A stretch of DNA of 64,000 nucleotides from Pseudomonadota bacterium (GCA_029556915.1 JAKQIT010000050.1:62001-126000); one strand, 5' to 3'; shown: positions 47,001-55,954, counted from the first letter of the stretch. The notes: generated from the sequence alone by a model not told the origin. A program made the numbers and translations.

Positions 47001-48007
47001 CCACTACCCGTTGCACCTTCATCTCTAATTTCACCACCCGCGCCTGTGGCCGCGCCAGCAAAAGGTGAAATCGCGGTGGGGTGATTATGTGTTTCTACTT
47101 TCATCAAGTAGTGCATTTTTTCGTTGGTGTATTGATATGCACCATCTTTTGTAGGGTAAAAGCGCTTAGTGCTGGTCTCTTCACTTTCCACAATCGACGA
47201 GTTGTCTGAATACGCTACTATTGTTTTGCCTGGGTTGAGCTTGTGCGTGTTGCGTATCATGTTAAATAGTGACAACTCTTGTTGCGCACCATCAATCACC
47301 CAATCGGCATTAAAAATTTTGTGGCGGCAGTGCTCTGAGTTGGCTTGCGCAAACATCATCAACTCAACATCGGTGGGGTTGCGTTTGATTTTGCTAAAGT
47401 TATCAAACAGATAATCCACTTCATCGGGCGAGAGCGCTAAGCCCATTTCATTATTGGCTTGCACCAATGCAACTTTGCCACCTTGTAAAATATCCACGCT
47501 GCTGAGCGGTTTTGGCGCATCGGCATGATAAAGCTTTGCGGCATCGTCTAAATTTTCGAAAACGCCTTCAGTCATGCGGTCGTGAATCAGCGGCAATAAC
47601 GCTTTGCGCTCATCTGCGGTGAGTGGAGCGCCATTTTTGGTTTGCACATAATAAGCAATGCCGCGCTCTACGCGCTGAATGTTTTCTAAGCCACAATGCT
47701 GCACAATATCGGTTGCGCGCGAAGCCCAAGGTGAAATAGTGCCAATGCGCGGAATCACCAATAGCAACTCACCTTTAGCAACTTCCGCCTGCATGGCTGG
47801 GCCGTAGGTAAGAATTTGCTTTAAGGTTTCTTGCTGGCTATTTTCAAGTGTGCCACTTACCCAAATGAAATGCCAAAACTCTGCATAAACATGCCCAATA
47901 TTAGGTTGAGATGCCAAACTCTTTTGGATTTTTTCAACACGAAAAGGTGACAAAGCAGCGCTGCCGCGCAAGCGCAACATTTGGGGTAAAGAGTTAGATT
48001 GGCTCAT
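44093..48007 (-). CDS. purL: Phosphoribosylformylglycinamidine synthase
   Basis: The 1304-residue single-chain enzyme is of the proteobacterial large type: PurS-like N-terminal domain, two AIRS-type ATP-binding halves ([54 protein letters not shown]), and a C-terminal glutaminase with nucleophile Cys in [12 protein letters not shown] and His in MMPHPERV. Fourth step of purine synthesis. The length is as expected and the frame intact. Confidence 0.97.
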   Translation of the reverse strand: MSQSNSLPQMLRLRGSAALSPFRVEKIQKSLASQPNIGHVYAEFWHFIWVSGTLENSQQETLKQILTYGPAMQAEVAKGELLLVIPRIGTISPWASRATDIVQHCGLENIQRVERGIAYYVQTKNGAPLTADERKALLPLIHDRMTEGVFENLDDAAKLYHADAPKPLSSVDILQGGKVALVQANNEMGLALSPDEVDYLFDNFSKIKRNPTDVELMMFAQANSEHCRHKIFNADWVIDGAQQELSLFNMIRNTHKLNPGKTIVAYSDNSSIVESEETSTKRFYPTKDGAYQYTNEKMHYLMKVETHNHPTAISPFAGAATGAGGEIRDEGATGSGSKPKAGLTGFSVSNLNIPNFEQPWEKTQYGRPSRIASPLQIMIDGPLGGAAYNNEFGRPNIAGYFRTFELESNSEMRGYHKPIMLAGGIGNISASHSKKNPIPVGAALIQLGGPAMLIGLGGGAASSMDTGSNVENLDFDSVQRGNPELERRAQEVIDRCWQLGDKNPILSIHDVGAGGISNAFPELVNDAGVGAVFQLRDVHNEEPGMSPRELWSNEAQERYVMAIAQEDLPRFKEICERERCPFAVVGVATEERHLTVEDTHFANKPVDMDMSVLLGKPPKMTRDVKSVQKTFSAFDTNKVDLKEAAARVLRLPGVADKTFLITIGDRSVTGLVAREQMVGPWQVPVADVAVTLAGYETYSGEAFAIGERAPLALINAPASGRMAIGEAITNIAACQIDDISNLKLSANWMAPAGHAGEDAAMYATVKAVGMELCPQLGVSIPVGKDSMSMKTVWDDKGEKKAVTSPISLVVTAFATTADARKTLTPQLQTDVPSKLIAIDLGAGKNRMGGSSLAQVYGAVGDVAPDVDDAAQLKHFFNTIQQLNLDGKLLAYHDRSDGGLFTTLVEMAFAGHCGLNVDISGLQGDAVSVLYNEELGAVIQVAAADAQTIAAQFNGLAHVIGDVVTGNSIEIKQNGNVIFADSRVNLHRAWSETTYQMQKLRDNPDCAQQEYDRILDEHNRGLFTELTFNPTENIAVPFINTGARPKMAILREQGVNGHVEMAASFDRAGFATFDVHMSDIIAGRVSLKEFAGFVACGGFSYGDVLGAGEGWAKSILFNARARDEFSAFFNRADSFALGVCNGCQMMSNLHSIIPGTAHWPHFVKNKSEQFEARLAMVEILESPSLFFSGMAGSKMPIAVAHGEGFTEYVNKEPSDSSMVNSVLAKKLATMRFIDNASTPTEQYPFNPNGSPQGLTGFTSTDGRFSIMMPHPERVIRNVQNTWTRCGNDEDSAWMRMFRNARKHVA

Positions 48008-48130
48008 GAAAATTGGGGCAAAAGAATGGTCAAAATTTAAGCCGCAATTTTACCAGAATAGTCAAAACTCAGCTTAAAAAATTGTGCTAAAAAATGTAGG
48101 TAAAAATGCTCATTTTTTAGGCGTTTTCAT

Positions 48131-48183
48131 CCCGAGAGGATTTTGTGCCTCTGCAAGCCGCGTAGAATAAGGCTTACAGAGGT
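48131..48183 (-). repeat. REP-like palindrome, copy 11, reverse orientation
   Basis: The tail comes first (CCCGAGAGGATTTTGTG), then GCCTCTGCAAGCC, loop GCGTAGAATAA, GGCTTACAGAGG. It has the second loop type, as at 49884. Confidence 0.82.
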
Positions 48184-48260
48184 GGCGTTGGGAAGATATG
48201 CAAAAATGAACGATTTTAGGCATTAAATTTGATACTTAAATCAGGTGAAAATCTAGATTT

Positions 48261-48293
48261 TGTAGGGCGTCAATAGCGAAAGCGTATTGCGCC
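48261..48293. repeat. Short hairpin repeat, TAGGGCG type
   Basis: GGCGTCAATAGCG and CGTATTGCGCC pair around AAAG. The layout GTAGGGCG...AGCGAAAGCGTATT...CGCC is like a short palindromic repeat seen in many bacterial genomes; only one copy is in this window. Confidence 0.5.
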
Positions 48294-48374
48294 GAAATAG
48301 GATAAATCAATTAATAAGCTTTACTTTTCTTATGAGCAAAACCAAGCTATTGCGACTCGTTCAAGAGCGTTTCA

Positions 48375-48902
48375 TTAGAGTTCTTTACGAAGCTTTTTTA
48401 CTTGATACTCAGTGATATTTAGTACCTGACTAATCTTAAAATCCGTGAATCCTTGCTCTTTGAGTTGTAATACAAGTCCTCTCCTTAAAGCAACATTATT
48501 TTTTTTATCGTAATAGTCCTGCATTGGGTCGCCTCCCTGCATAATTACCTCAGTGTAATACTGGTCGTTGTTTTGGCTGTATATAGGGATGTAAAGTACA
48601 CTTCCTCTTACTCCGGCAAAGCCAAGCAATACAGCAGATAAGCGCAAAACATACATGAGTAATTTCTGTTCATCACACTCTGTTGCAGCTTTGAGTGCAC
48701 ACTCTGACCATGTGGTTAGTGATTCTTTGTGCTTTGTCGTAGTATCTATCTGAGCGACTTGTACTAATAGCCTCTTCAATGCTTTTTCATACCATTTTTT
48801 GCGAAAAGTTTTATCTCGAGCTTGGCTTGCAATGTGGTCTGCCTCATCTCCGAGAATGGAGCGCATGGTCATTTCAAAGTGAATTTCAAATCCTGGATAC
48901 AT
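48375..48902 (-). CDS. Hypothetical protein with C-terminal helix-turn-helix
   Basis: The 175-residue product is not recognised. The first two thirds are mainly helical with a hydrophobic stretch (LMYVLRLSAVLLGFAGVRGSVLYIPIY). The end LKEQGFTDFKISQVLNITEYQVKKLRKEL reads as a helix-turn-helix, like a sigma-type or resolvase-type recognition segment. A perfect dyad lies 28 bases upstream of the start and could be its own operator. It is alone between purL and the DUF4197 gene. Confidence 0.6.
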   Translation of the reverse strand: MYPGFEIHFEMTMRSILGDEADHIASQARDKTFRKKWYEKALKRLLVQVAQIDTTTKHKESLTTWSECALKAATECDEQKLLMYVLRLSAVLLGFAGVRGSVLYIPIYSQNNDQYYTEVIMQGGDPMQDYYDKKNNVALRRGLVLQLKEQGFTDFKISQVLNITEYQVKKLRKEL

Positions 48903-48930
48903 GCTGTAATCAATCTAAATTGGCGTTTAT

Positions 48931-48952
48931 TTGACGAAATATTTTTCGTCAA
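48931..48952. promoter_or_regulatory. Perfect dyad upstream of the HTH orphan
   Basis: Arms TTGACGAAA and TTTCGTCAA around TATT form a perfect 9-base dyad 28 bases before the start of the minus-strand gene. It is a candidate operator and lacks a T run, so it is not a terminator. Confidence 0.5.
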
Positions 48953-49047
48953 AAGTGCAGTTCTAATCAAAAATTTAGGCCGACTATTGTAAATTAAGCA
49001 TAATGTTAATAAGTGTCGGTCGGTCAGAAATAAAGCTGTAGGAACGT

Positions 49048-49076
49048 CAAACTGGCTTTTTTAAAAAGCCAGTTCA
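49048..49076 (-). terminator. Terminator after the DUF4197 gene
   Basis: AACTGGCTTTTT / AAAAAGCCAGTT, three bases beyond the stop region on the minus strand. Confidence 0.75.
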
Positions 49077-49078
49077 AT

Positions 49079-49762
49079 TTACTTACCCAACGCCCCAAAA
49101 ACCTTCTTCAATAAACTGCTCGCTTGCCCCACTGGGTCTTTACGAATCGCCGCTTCTTCTTTGGCTATCATCAAATACACGCCATCCAGCGCTTTTTTGG
49201 TGACGTACTGGTTGATATTGGCATCTTCTTTTTTTACCACGCCAAATTTGCTGCCCATTTCGGCGTATTTATTGTAGCTTTCAGCCAGTTGCACGTTGGC
49301 GGTGGCTTTTTCTACAATCGGCAAAAATTTCTCGGCCATTTGGGTTGAGGTGGTTTTTTTAAAGTATTGCGTAGCGGCATCTTGCGGGCCAGTTAATATC
49401 GCTTTGGCATCGGCTACACTCATTTTTTTAATTGAATCAACCAGTAGCGTTTTAGCTTCTGGCACGGCGGCTTCGGCAGCGCGGTTCATTTTTAAAATCA
49501 GCTCGTCAGATTGTTTGCCCATGCCCATTAACTTCATGCCTTTTTCAATTTTTTTCAATGAGCTAGGCAGTGGAATTTTCACTTCTTTATTGCCCAAAAA
49601 GCCATCTGCCGCGCCCAGTGAGCTCACCGCTTTGCCCACGCCTTGGGTGAGGGCTTCTTTTAAGCCGCCGCTGGCTTCAGTATTAGTGAGGTCGCTCACG
49701 CCCAAAGCGCTGGCTTGTGTGGTGAATAAAACAAAACCTAAAGTTGCTAAAAGTTGACGCAT
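49079..49762 (-). CDS. DUF4197 family exported protein
   Basis: The product is about 227 residues: signal peptide (MRQLLATLGFVLFTTQASA), then the all-helical DUF4197 region: GGLKEALTQGVGKAVSSLGAADGFLGNKEVKIPLPSSLKKIEKGMKLMGMG, AAEAAVPEAKTLLVDSIKKMSVADAKAILTGPQDAATQYFKKTTS and NQYVTKKALDGVYLMIAKEEAAIRKDP. The length is typical. Function is unknown in the family. GGAGG sits 9 bases before ATG 49762. Confidence 0.88.
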   Translation of the reverse strand: MRQLLATLGFVLFTTQASALGVSDLTNTEASGGLKEALTQGVGKAVSSLGAADGFLGNKEVKIPLPSSLKKIEKGMKLMGMGKQSDELILKMNRAAEAAVPEAKTLLVDSIKKMSVADAKAILTGPQDAATQYFKKTTSTQMAEKFLPIVEKATANVQLAESYNKYAEMGSKFGVVKKEDANINQYVTKKALDGVYLMIAKEEAAIRKDPVGQASSLLKKVFGALGK

Positions 49763-49863
49763 GGTGAAATCCTCCAAAAAAAGTAAATTGCAAGCGCTAG
49801 CATAAACCTAATTGGTGAACTTTGCATGCGTGTAACTATTATTTACGATTGTAAATTAGCCAT

Positions 49864-49890
49864 AAAAAAAGGGGCTAAAAAGCCCCGAGC
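49864..49890 (-). terminator. Terminator after glgP
   Basis: On the minus strand GGGGCT, loop TTTT, AGCCCC is followed by seven T. It merges with the tail of REP copy 12. Confidence 0.85.
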
Positions 49891-49936
49891 AAAAAACAAT
49901 GCCCTGTAAGCCGCATAGAATAAGGCTTACAGGGCA
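49884..49936 (-). repeat. REP-like palindrome, copy 12, reverse orientation
   Basis: Tail CCCGAGCAAAAAACAAT, then GCCCTGTAAGCC, loop GCATAGAATAA, GGCTTACAGGGC: a perfect 12-bp stem in which two pairs differ from copy 9 in a compensated way. Confidence 0.85.
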
Positions 49937-49971
49937 GGTCAAAAGAAGATGTGTGTTTTTAAGGCTGATTT

Positions 49972-52485
49972 TTACACTTTTACATGCCAAATATTATTGG
50001 CGTAATCAGCAATCGCGCGGTCACTTGAAAACTTGGCCATATTTGCAACATTTAAAATCGCCATGCGTGTCCATTCGTCTTGGTTTTGGTAGAGCGCAGA
50101 CACTTTATCTTGGGTTTCAATATAGCTGGCGTAGTCGGCAAGTAACAAGTAATTGTCGTTATTCAGCAAGGTGTCCACAATTGCTTGGTAGCGGTGCGGC
50201 TCATCCACTGAGAAAAAGCCGCTGCCTATCATGTCAATCACTTCTTTTAGCGCTGGGTTGCTGTTGTAATAGTCACGTGGTTTGTAGCCATTCGCTTTTA
50301 CTTCAGCCACTTGCGGTGTGGTGAGTCCAAATATAAAGATATTTTCCATGCCCACTTCTTCAGCAATTTCCACGTTAGCACCATCGAGCGTGCCGATAGT
50401 GAGCGCGCCATTGAGTGCCATTTTCATGTTGCCGGTGCCCGAAGCCTCAGTACCTGCGGTGGAGATTTGCTCAGATAAATCGCTACCGGGGAATAAAATT
50501 TCAGCGGCGGACACTTCATAGTTGGGGTAGAACACCACTTTGAGTTTGTCGCCCACGTGTGGGTCGTCATTCACAATAAGCGCTACGTCGTTAATGAGGC
50601 GAATAATTTGCTTGGCCATCCAATATCCCGGCGCGGCTTTACCGCCAAAAATCACCGTGCGTGGCGTGATGTTTTTCTCACCGCTACGAATGCGGTTATA
50701 TAAAGTAATTACGTGCAACACGTTAAGTAATTGGCGTTTGTATTCGTGAATACGTTTAATTTGAACATCAAACAAGCTGTTTACGTTCACTTTAATGCCG
50801 GTTTTTTGCTCTATTTTTAATGCCAAACGTGCTTTGTTGGCTTGTTTTACTTGCGCACACGCTTTTCTAAAATCTTTATCTTTAGCCAATGGTGCAATTT
50901 TTTTGATTTTGGTTAAATCTTTTTTAAATTCACCTCCTATTGCTTTTTCAATCAGCGCGGTGAGGCCCGGGTTGGCTTGATTCAACCAGCGGCGCGGCGT
51001 GATGCCATTAGTGACGTTGGTGAATTTGTTGGGGTAAATTTTGGCAAAATCAGCAAACAAGAATTGTTGTAATAACTCGCTATGCAAAGCCGCTACGCCA
51101 TTCACCGTGTGTGAGCCCACCACAGCTAAATGCGCCATGCGCACGCGGCGGCCGTGTGTTTCATCAATAATGGACACGCGTCCCAGTAAATCGACATCAC
51201 CAGGGAAGTGGTGATTCACCATGTGTAAAAATTCAAAGTTAATTTTGTAGATAATTTCTAAGTGGCGCGGCAATAAGCGGCTGAATAAATCAACAGACCA
51301 CGTTTCTAGTGCTTCAGGCATTAAAGTGTGGTTGGTGTAAGCAAAAATTTTGATTGTTAAGCCCCAAGCAAAATCCCAAGCTAAACCATGCACATCTACC
51401 AACTGATACATCATTTCGGCTACGCCAATTGATGGGTGCGTGTCGTTGAGTTGAATGGCGATTTTTTCAGGCAGAATTTTCCAGTCGGCCTGTTTTTTCA
51501 TTTCATTGGTGCTTAAAAAGCGGCGCAAAATATCTTGAATGGAGGCTGAAACAAAGAAATATTGCTGTTTTAAGCGTAACTCTTTACCCAAAACTGAAGC
51601 ATCGTTCGGGTACAGCACTTTAGAAATATTTTCGGTTTCGTTACGCTCTTCAACGGCTTTTTCATAATCACCATCGTTAAAGTGGCGCAAGTCGAATTCA
51701 CGCGCGGCTTTGGCTGACCACAAACGTAAGCTGTTGACAGTGTCAGTACCGTAACCGGGCACTGGTACGTCATAAGCCATGGCTACCACATGCTCGCCAT
51801 CCACCCAATGTTGCGTTTCGCCTTTTTCATCGGCATATTTCACCACATGGCCATAAAAGCGAATGTTAAACGTGACTTCTGGGCGTTGAAACTCCCAAAT
51901 ATTGCCGTAGCGCAGCCAGTTATCGGGGTTTTCAACTTGTTGGCCATTTTCGATGCTTTGTCTAAACATGCCATATTCATAACGGATGCCATAACCAGTA
52001 GCGGGAATATCCATCGTTGCCATCGAATCCACAAAACAAGCCGCTAAACGGCCTAAACCACCGTTGCCAAGCGCGGCATCGGTTTCCATATCTTGGGTGG
52101 CTTCTATGTCGCGGCCCAACGCATGCAAACCCTCTTTTAATTCGTTGTTAATGCCCAAGTTTAGTGCAGCGTTGCCCAACATGCGCCCCATTAAAAACTC
52201 TAATGAGAGGTAATACACACGTTTTGGGTCTTTTTCGTAATAAGCTTCAGCCGTTTTTACCCAGCGTTCAACCACGTGGTCACGAATAGTAAAGCTTGAT
52301 GCATCGTACCAATCGCGCGGGGTGGCGGCATCATTGGTTTTAAAGCTAGAAAAGATTAAATGGTTTTGCAAGGCTTGTTTAATCGGCGTGAGCTTAGGAA
52401 TAACCGTTGCTTTGGTTGTTTTAGCTTTTGCTACGGTTTTAGTTTTTGCTTTGGCTTTAGTTTTGCTGGTTTCTGTTGATTTCAT
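49972..52485 (-). CDS. glgP: Glycogen phosphorylase
   Basis: The product is about 837 residues, a PLP-dependent GT35 enzyme releasing glucose-1-phosphate from glycogen. The PLP lysine lies in the EASGTGNMKMALNGALTIGTLDGANVEI region. Other motifs are DAALGNGGLGRLAACFVDSMA and VKRIHEYKRQL (here IKRIHEYKRQLLN). The first 30 residues are a Lys/Ala/Thr-rich low-complexity tail (KTKAKAKTKTVAKAKTTKA) not usual in the family. ATG 52485 is chosen over an upstream TTG. No other glycogen genes are adjacent. Confidence 0.95.
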   Translation of the reverse strand: MKSTETSKTKAKAKTKTVAKAKTTKATVIPKLTPIKQALQNHLIFSSFKTNDAATPRDWYDASSFTIRDHVVERWVKTAEAYYEKDPKRVYYLSLEFLMGRMLGNAALNLGINNELKEGLHALGRDIEATQDMETDAALGNGGLGRLAACFVDSMATMDIPATGYGIRYEYGMFRQSIENGQQVENPDNWLRYGNIWEFQRPEVTFNIRFYGHVVKYADEKGETQHWVDGEHVVAMAYDVPVPGYGTDTVNSLRLWSAKAAREFDLRHFNDGDYEKAVEERNETENISKVLYPNDASVLGKELRLKQQYFFVSASIQDILRRFLSTNEMKKQADWKILPEKIAIQLNDTHPSIGVAEMMYQLVDVHGLAWDFAWGLTIKIFAYTNHTLMPEALETWSVDLFSRLLPRHLEIIYKINFEFLHMVNHHFPGDVDLLGRVSIIDETHGRRVRMAHLAVVGSHTVNGVAALHSELLQQFLFADFAKIYPNKFTNVTNGITPRRWLNQANPGLTALIEKAIGGEFKKDLTKIKKIAPLAKDKDFRKACAQVKQANKARLALKIEQKTGIKVNVNSLFDVQIKRIHEYKRQLLNVLHVITLYNRIRSGEKNITPRTVIFGGKAAPGYWMAKQIIRLINDVALIVNDDPHVGDKLKVVFYPNYEVSAAEILFPGSDLSEQISTAGTEASGTGNMKMALNGALTIGTLDGANVEIAEEVGMENIFIFGLTTPQVAEVKANGYKPRDYYNSNPALKEVIDMIGSGFFSVDEPHRYQAIVDTLLNNDNYLLLADYASYIETQDKVSALYQNQDEWTRMAILNVANMAKFSSDRAIADYANNIWHVKV

Positions 52486-52560
52486 GTGATGACTCAATTT
52501 TACAGTTTAGATAGTATTTTGTTGATGCGTGTATTTTAGCAAAAAACGTGCCTGCTTTTT

Positions 52561-52615
52561 AGCCAACAAGCCAAGAGTTACAAATTTGCAACAATTTTGT
52601 TGGCTTAAGCCAACA
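52561..52615. promoter_or_regulatory. Palindromic operator candidate between glgP and the RpfE-like gene
   Basis: A perfect 18-bp palindrome TGTTGGCTTAAGCCAACA occupies 52598-52615, and a third half-site AGCCAACA lies at 52561-52568. Position between divergent genes suggests a regulator site. No matching regulator is encoded in the window. Confidence 0.5.
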
Positions 52616-52661
52616 GTTAAAGCTTGGCAGAACAATTTTGACCGTGTTGTTTGATGTTAAA

Positions 52662-53171
52662 ATGACAGCGATGAAAATGCTTAACTTAATACGTCAGTTT
52701 TTTGCAAAAAAGTCGACAAAACCCAATGCAGCACTTGCTTGGCAGCAAGCGGGAAACCAAGCAGATAATGCTTATTGGTTGTATGCAAGCCCCGTGCATT
52801 TAGTGTTGCAACGCGATACCTTTAGCTTGGCCGAGCCCGTGCCTGTGCCGTTAGCGCAAGATGAAATTTATAAATTAACGCTATCGCTTAATCAGCACTT
52901 TGCAGAAGACGGCATGCAGTTTTTTTGGCTTGAAAATCGTTGGTTTTTAAGGCTGGAGGCTAACCCCAAAGTTGATACATCGCCGCCTGAAAGTGCCATC
53001 AATCAAGACATTACTGCTTTTTTGCCAACAGGTGAGGGTGCGATGCAATGGGCAAAATTTCAAAATGAGTTGCAAATGTTATTGTTTAACCACCCTGTAA
53101 ACCTTGCGCGCGAAAATAACCGATTGCCAGCCATCAATAGTATTTGGTGTGATGGCGGCGGAGCAGTTTAA
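52662..53171 (+). CDS. Short RpfE-like protein upstream of recJ
   Basis: The product is about 169 residues. It matches the middle of the betaproteobacterial RpfE-type/AP-superfamily protein usually encoded before recJ: ADNAYWLYASPVHLVLQRDTFSLAEP, LTLSLNQHFAEDGMQFFWLENRWFLRLE, LPTGEGAMQWAKFQNELQMLLFNHPVNLARENNRLPAINSIWCDGGGAV. Usual members are about 300 residues or more, so both ends seem lacking here. It may be a short lineage form or a remnant; no frameshift is visible. Starts at 52662 or 52671 are both possible. Confidence 0.65.
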   Translation: MTAMKMLNLIRQFFAKKSTKPNAALAWQQAGNQADNAYWLYASPVHLVLQRDTFSLAEPVPVPLAQDEIYKLTLSLNQHFAEDGMQFFWLENRWFLRLEANPKVDTSPPESAINQDITAFLPTGEGAMQWAKFQNELQMLLFNHPVNLARENNRLPAINSIWCDGGGAV

Positions 53172-53177
53172 AGCAAC

Positions 53178-54068
53178 ATGCAAATCAAACCACGTATTTT
53201 TGATGACAACATAGCAAGTGCGCTCATCGCGCAAGGCGTCAATCCGCTACTGGCAAAGCTTTTTGCAGCGCGTGGCATTGTGGAATCGCAACAGCTCAGC
53301 GCAAATCTGGCTAGTTTGTTACCACCGCAAAGCTTAACCAATAACAAAGCGATGGCAAAATTGTTGGCTGATGCCATTGCCGACAATAAAAAGTTATTGG
53401 TGATTGGGGATTACGATGCCGATGGTGCCACAGCAACCGCGGTGGCAGTGAAAGGCTTAAAAATGTTTGGGGCAACTGTGGATTTTTTAGTGCCCAATCG
53501 TTTTGAATATGGCTATGGCTTAACGCCTGAAATTGTGCAGCTAGCCGCACAGCAAAAACCGGATATTTTAATCACGGTGGATAACGGTATTGCCAGCGTT
53601 GATGGTGTGGATGCGGCGAATGCACTTGGCATACAAGTGCTCATTACTGACCACCACTTGCCGGGTGAGATCACACCCAACGCTGCTTGTATCATCAACC
53701 CCAACCAGCATGGTTGCACATTTTTAAGCAAAAATCTGGCGGGTGTGGGCGTGATGTTTTATGCGCTATTAGCGTTACGGGCAGAGTTTCGCGCCCGTGG
53801 AAAGTTTGAAAATAGCGCAGAGCCTAATTTAACAGAGTTGCTTGATTTAGTGGCGCTGGGCACCGTGGCAGATTTGGTGAAGTTAGATGAGAATAACCGC
53901 ATTTTGGTCGAGCAAGGCTTGCGTAGAATCCGCGCTCGCGCTTGCAGTGCAGGTATTTTGGCGTTATTGCGTGTGAGTGGACGAGAGCCGCAACAAACCA
54001 CCGCACAAGACTTGGGTTTTTATCTGGGACCGAGAATTAATATTGTGAAGAAAACTTTGACCTACTGA
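53178..54068 (+). pseudogene. recJ: recJ 5' portion, interrupted by a mobile element
   Basis: RecJ is the 5'-3' single-strand DNA exonuclease of recombination and mismatch repair, normally about 565 residues. The N-terminal DHH core is intact: LLVIGDYDADGATATAVAVKGLKMFGA, LITVDNGIASVDGVDAANALGIQVLITDHHLPGE and LLDLVALGTVADLVKL. Family similarity runs to DLGFYLGPRIN (ends 54041), where INAAGR normally continues; instead the frame reads IVKKTLTY and stops. The DHHA1 and OB domains are missing. A mobile element starts here, so the 3' half should lie beyond the window. Confidence 0.9.
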
Positions 54069-54115
54069 CTGACTGATGTTATTTTTTTGATTTATATCAT
54101 TTAAATATAAAAGAT

Positions 54116-55954
54116 GTGCAAAATTTATCTTATACACAGTCTAGTGTAAAAATTAATACTATTTATAACTGGTATGGTATTCCTAAAACCTCTCAAAAGT
54201 TTTTAGATTTCACTCCAAGAACCTTTTCTAAGGATAGTCTTCTTGCGCATATTTTCGATGCGAATAAAACTGAAGATCCAATCAATACTAAAGAAGTAAT
54301 AAGAGCGTTTGGAAGTCTTAAGTATTTGGCAATGAGTGATTCTTGTTGGGCAATATTACAGAGTGAGCCTGAGTCGCTTTCATATCAGCAAATAGTGGAG
54401 TTGCTCATTTATCTTGAAGATCGAATTGAAGCACAAAATATCAAAGACAAATTCGAAAAAGCTACAAAGGAGAGAGTTTTCTTTGGGCGAGGCGAGATTT
54501 GCCTAAAAAACGGAGATACCGTATGGCTTGCAATTCGAAAATTCAAGTCTCGCTTTCCCTATTCTAGGAAGAGTTACTCTGACCTAATAGATGAATCCTT
54601 CTCAGCTACACCCTTTTCAACTATTGTCGAATTAAACGTTAAGGTTCAAGCTGCCTACGAAGATAGGTTAAAAGAAATTCTTAAGGCATGTGAAGAAGAC
54701 ATCAATCAGCATATGGAGTATGTTGAAGAATTTCATAAATTAAAGAATATCCCGCTAAGCACACCATACGAAAACAGTTTCAAAAATAGTTTTAGAAATG
54801 GGCATAAATATGTCAATTCAAAGTGCAACTCTATGGGCCATTGTGACGCAAGACTTGTAGAAGTTAGGAAATTGTATAGAGCTGATAACTTGGACTTATT
54901 TTGGAGAGAAGGTAATAGCTTTTACCCAGCTTCAAGTGTAAAACATTACGGATTTTATAGATTTGTAAATTTGGTAAATGACGAGCAAAGGTTTTATGGA
55001 GGCAGTGCAATACGCATTGGTGAAAAACTTTATGGATATTTTTTACCGGCGAGAATACTGCTTGCTTGCCAAATCGTATTGATGGCTACGACCGCAAGCA
55101 ATTCAGCTTCGATTCGGAGTTTATCTAGGGAGAGAATTCAAGAAACACCAGGTGCCTTTTACCTGGAATGCCTGAAAACAAAAACAAATAAACTTATCCG
55201 CCCAAAAATTGATAAGAGATCAAATTCATTGGCCGTAAAGGTTATTAATCTTCTCTTACAACACGATAAAAACATAGATTACTTTGGTTGGAAGAGAAAT
55301 TCAGATAGTGTTTTTTCAGTTCTCCATAACTTTGGGGAAGGCTATTTGTTTGAGCTTTTCTCTTATACCGAAGTATTCAAATATTTCAAAAAATGGCATG
55401 GCCTTAAGCCGTTTCGAATGGAAGATGTGCGTGACTTGGTGGCGCAACTTGATTATGTAACGCATAAAGACCCTTTTAAAACGCAAGCATTATTAAGTCA
55501 CCGTAATCTAGCAACAACAGATGCGTATTTAAAGGAAAATGTAATCGGTCTATTAAATAAAGCTAATGTTGCTGAGTTTATGCGGCGATTAGCCCCATCA
55601 ATAGTTTATTCAATAGCGCCGACTATGATCCAGGAACATGGTTTTGACCCTGAAAAAGTAGACACAAATTTACTTTTTCCCGTAAGTAATTATGATGATG
55701 TGACGGATGCACATTCGGATCGCTGGTTGCTGAACAAGGACGACTATCGCTTCCGCATTGATGCCGAGTCAATAAAACATTGCGCTTATCAAATGCACTA
55801 TTACAAAACACATTTTAACGCTTTGATAACTTCTAATGAATTAAGGTTTGTGTCATACCACTTACCGAGAATACTTTTCTGCAGGGCACTGTATAACCTT
55901 ATTAAAGCAAGCGAATACGGGAGCTTATTGCTTAAGGCGGAGGACCATATTTAA
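54116..55954 (+). CDS. Tyrosine-recombinase-like protein 1 of the element
   Basis: The 612-residue protein starts at GTG 54116. A catalytic-domain pattern is present: Arg334 (ASIRSLSR), Lys near 354-359, box II FRMEDVRD with Arg439, His462 (LLSHRNLATTDAYL) and the nucleophile Tyr471. The His normally three residues before the second Arg is replaced by Glu436. An unusual extension of about 140 residues follows the Tyr. The N-terminal 300 residues are unlike any domain I know. It is the first gene of the operon; its TAA overlaps the next ATG by one base. It probably acts in excision/integration with the other two recombinases. Confidence 0.78.
   Translation: MQNLSYTQSSVKINTIYNWYGIPKTSQKFLDFTPRTFSKDSLLAHIFDANKTEDPINTKEVIRAFGSLKYLAMSDSCWAILQSEPESLSYQQIVELLIYLEDRIEAQNIKDKFEKATKERVFFGRGEICLKNGDTVWLAIRKFKSRFPYSRKSYSDLIDESFSATPFSTIVELNVKVQAAYEDRLKEILKACEEDINQHMEYVEEFHKLKNIPLSTPYENSFKNSFRNGHKYVNSKCNSMGHCDARLVEVRKLYRADNLDLFWREGNSFYPASSVKHYGFYRFVNLVNDEQRFYGGSAIRIGEKLYGYFLPARILLACQIVLMATTASNSASIRSLSRERIQETPGAFYLECLKTKTNKLIRPKIDKRSNSLAVKVINLLLQHDKNIDYFGWKRNSDSVFSVLHNFGEGYLFELFSYTEVFKYFKKWHGLKPFRMEDVRDLVAQLDYVTHKDPFKTQALLSHRNLATTDAYLKENVIGLLNKANVAEFMRRLAPSIVYSIAPTMIQEHGFDPEKVDTNLLFPVSNYDDVTDAHSDRWLLNKDDYRFRIDAESIKHCAYQMHYYKTHFNALITSNELRFVSYHLPRILFCRALYNLIKASEYGSLLLKAEDHI

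Larger units (their letters stand above)
48008..48374. other. Gene-free stretch with two repeat types
   Basis: Apart from the REP-like copy at 48131-48183 and the hairpin repeat at 48261-48293, this 367-base gap between purL and the HTH orphan shows no gene or clear promoter. Confidence 0.5.

Noticed and set aside
44115-47414. Several plus-strand frames over 60 codons inside purL
   Set aside because: They mirror the codon structure of purL, lack ribosome sites and show no family features.
2865-49936. CRISPR array or tRNA cluster from the recurring palindromes
   Set aside because: Copies are kilobases apart without regular spacing, and none folds into a cloverleaf or has tRNA-like invariant bases.
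54061-54077. CTGACTGACTGA tandem repeat as the element end or attachment core
   Set aside because: It starts some 20 bases inside the point where recJ similarity ends, and the right end is unavailable for comparison.
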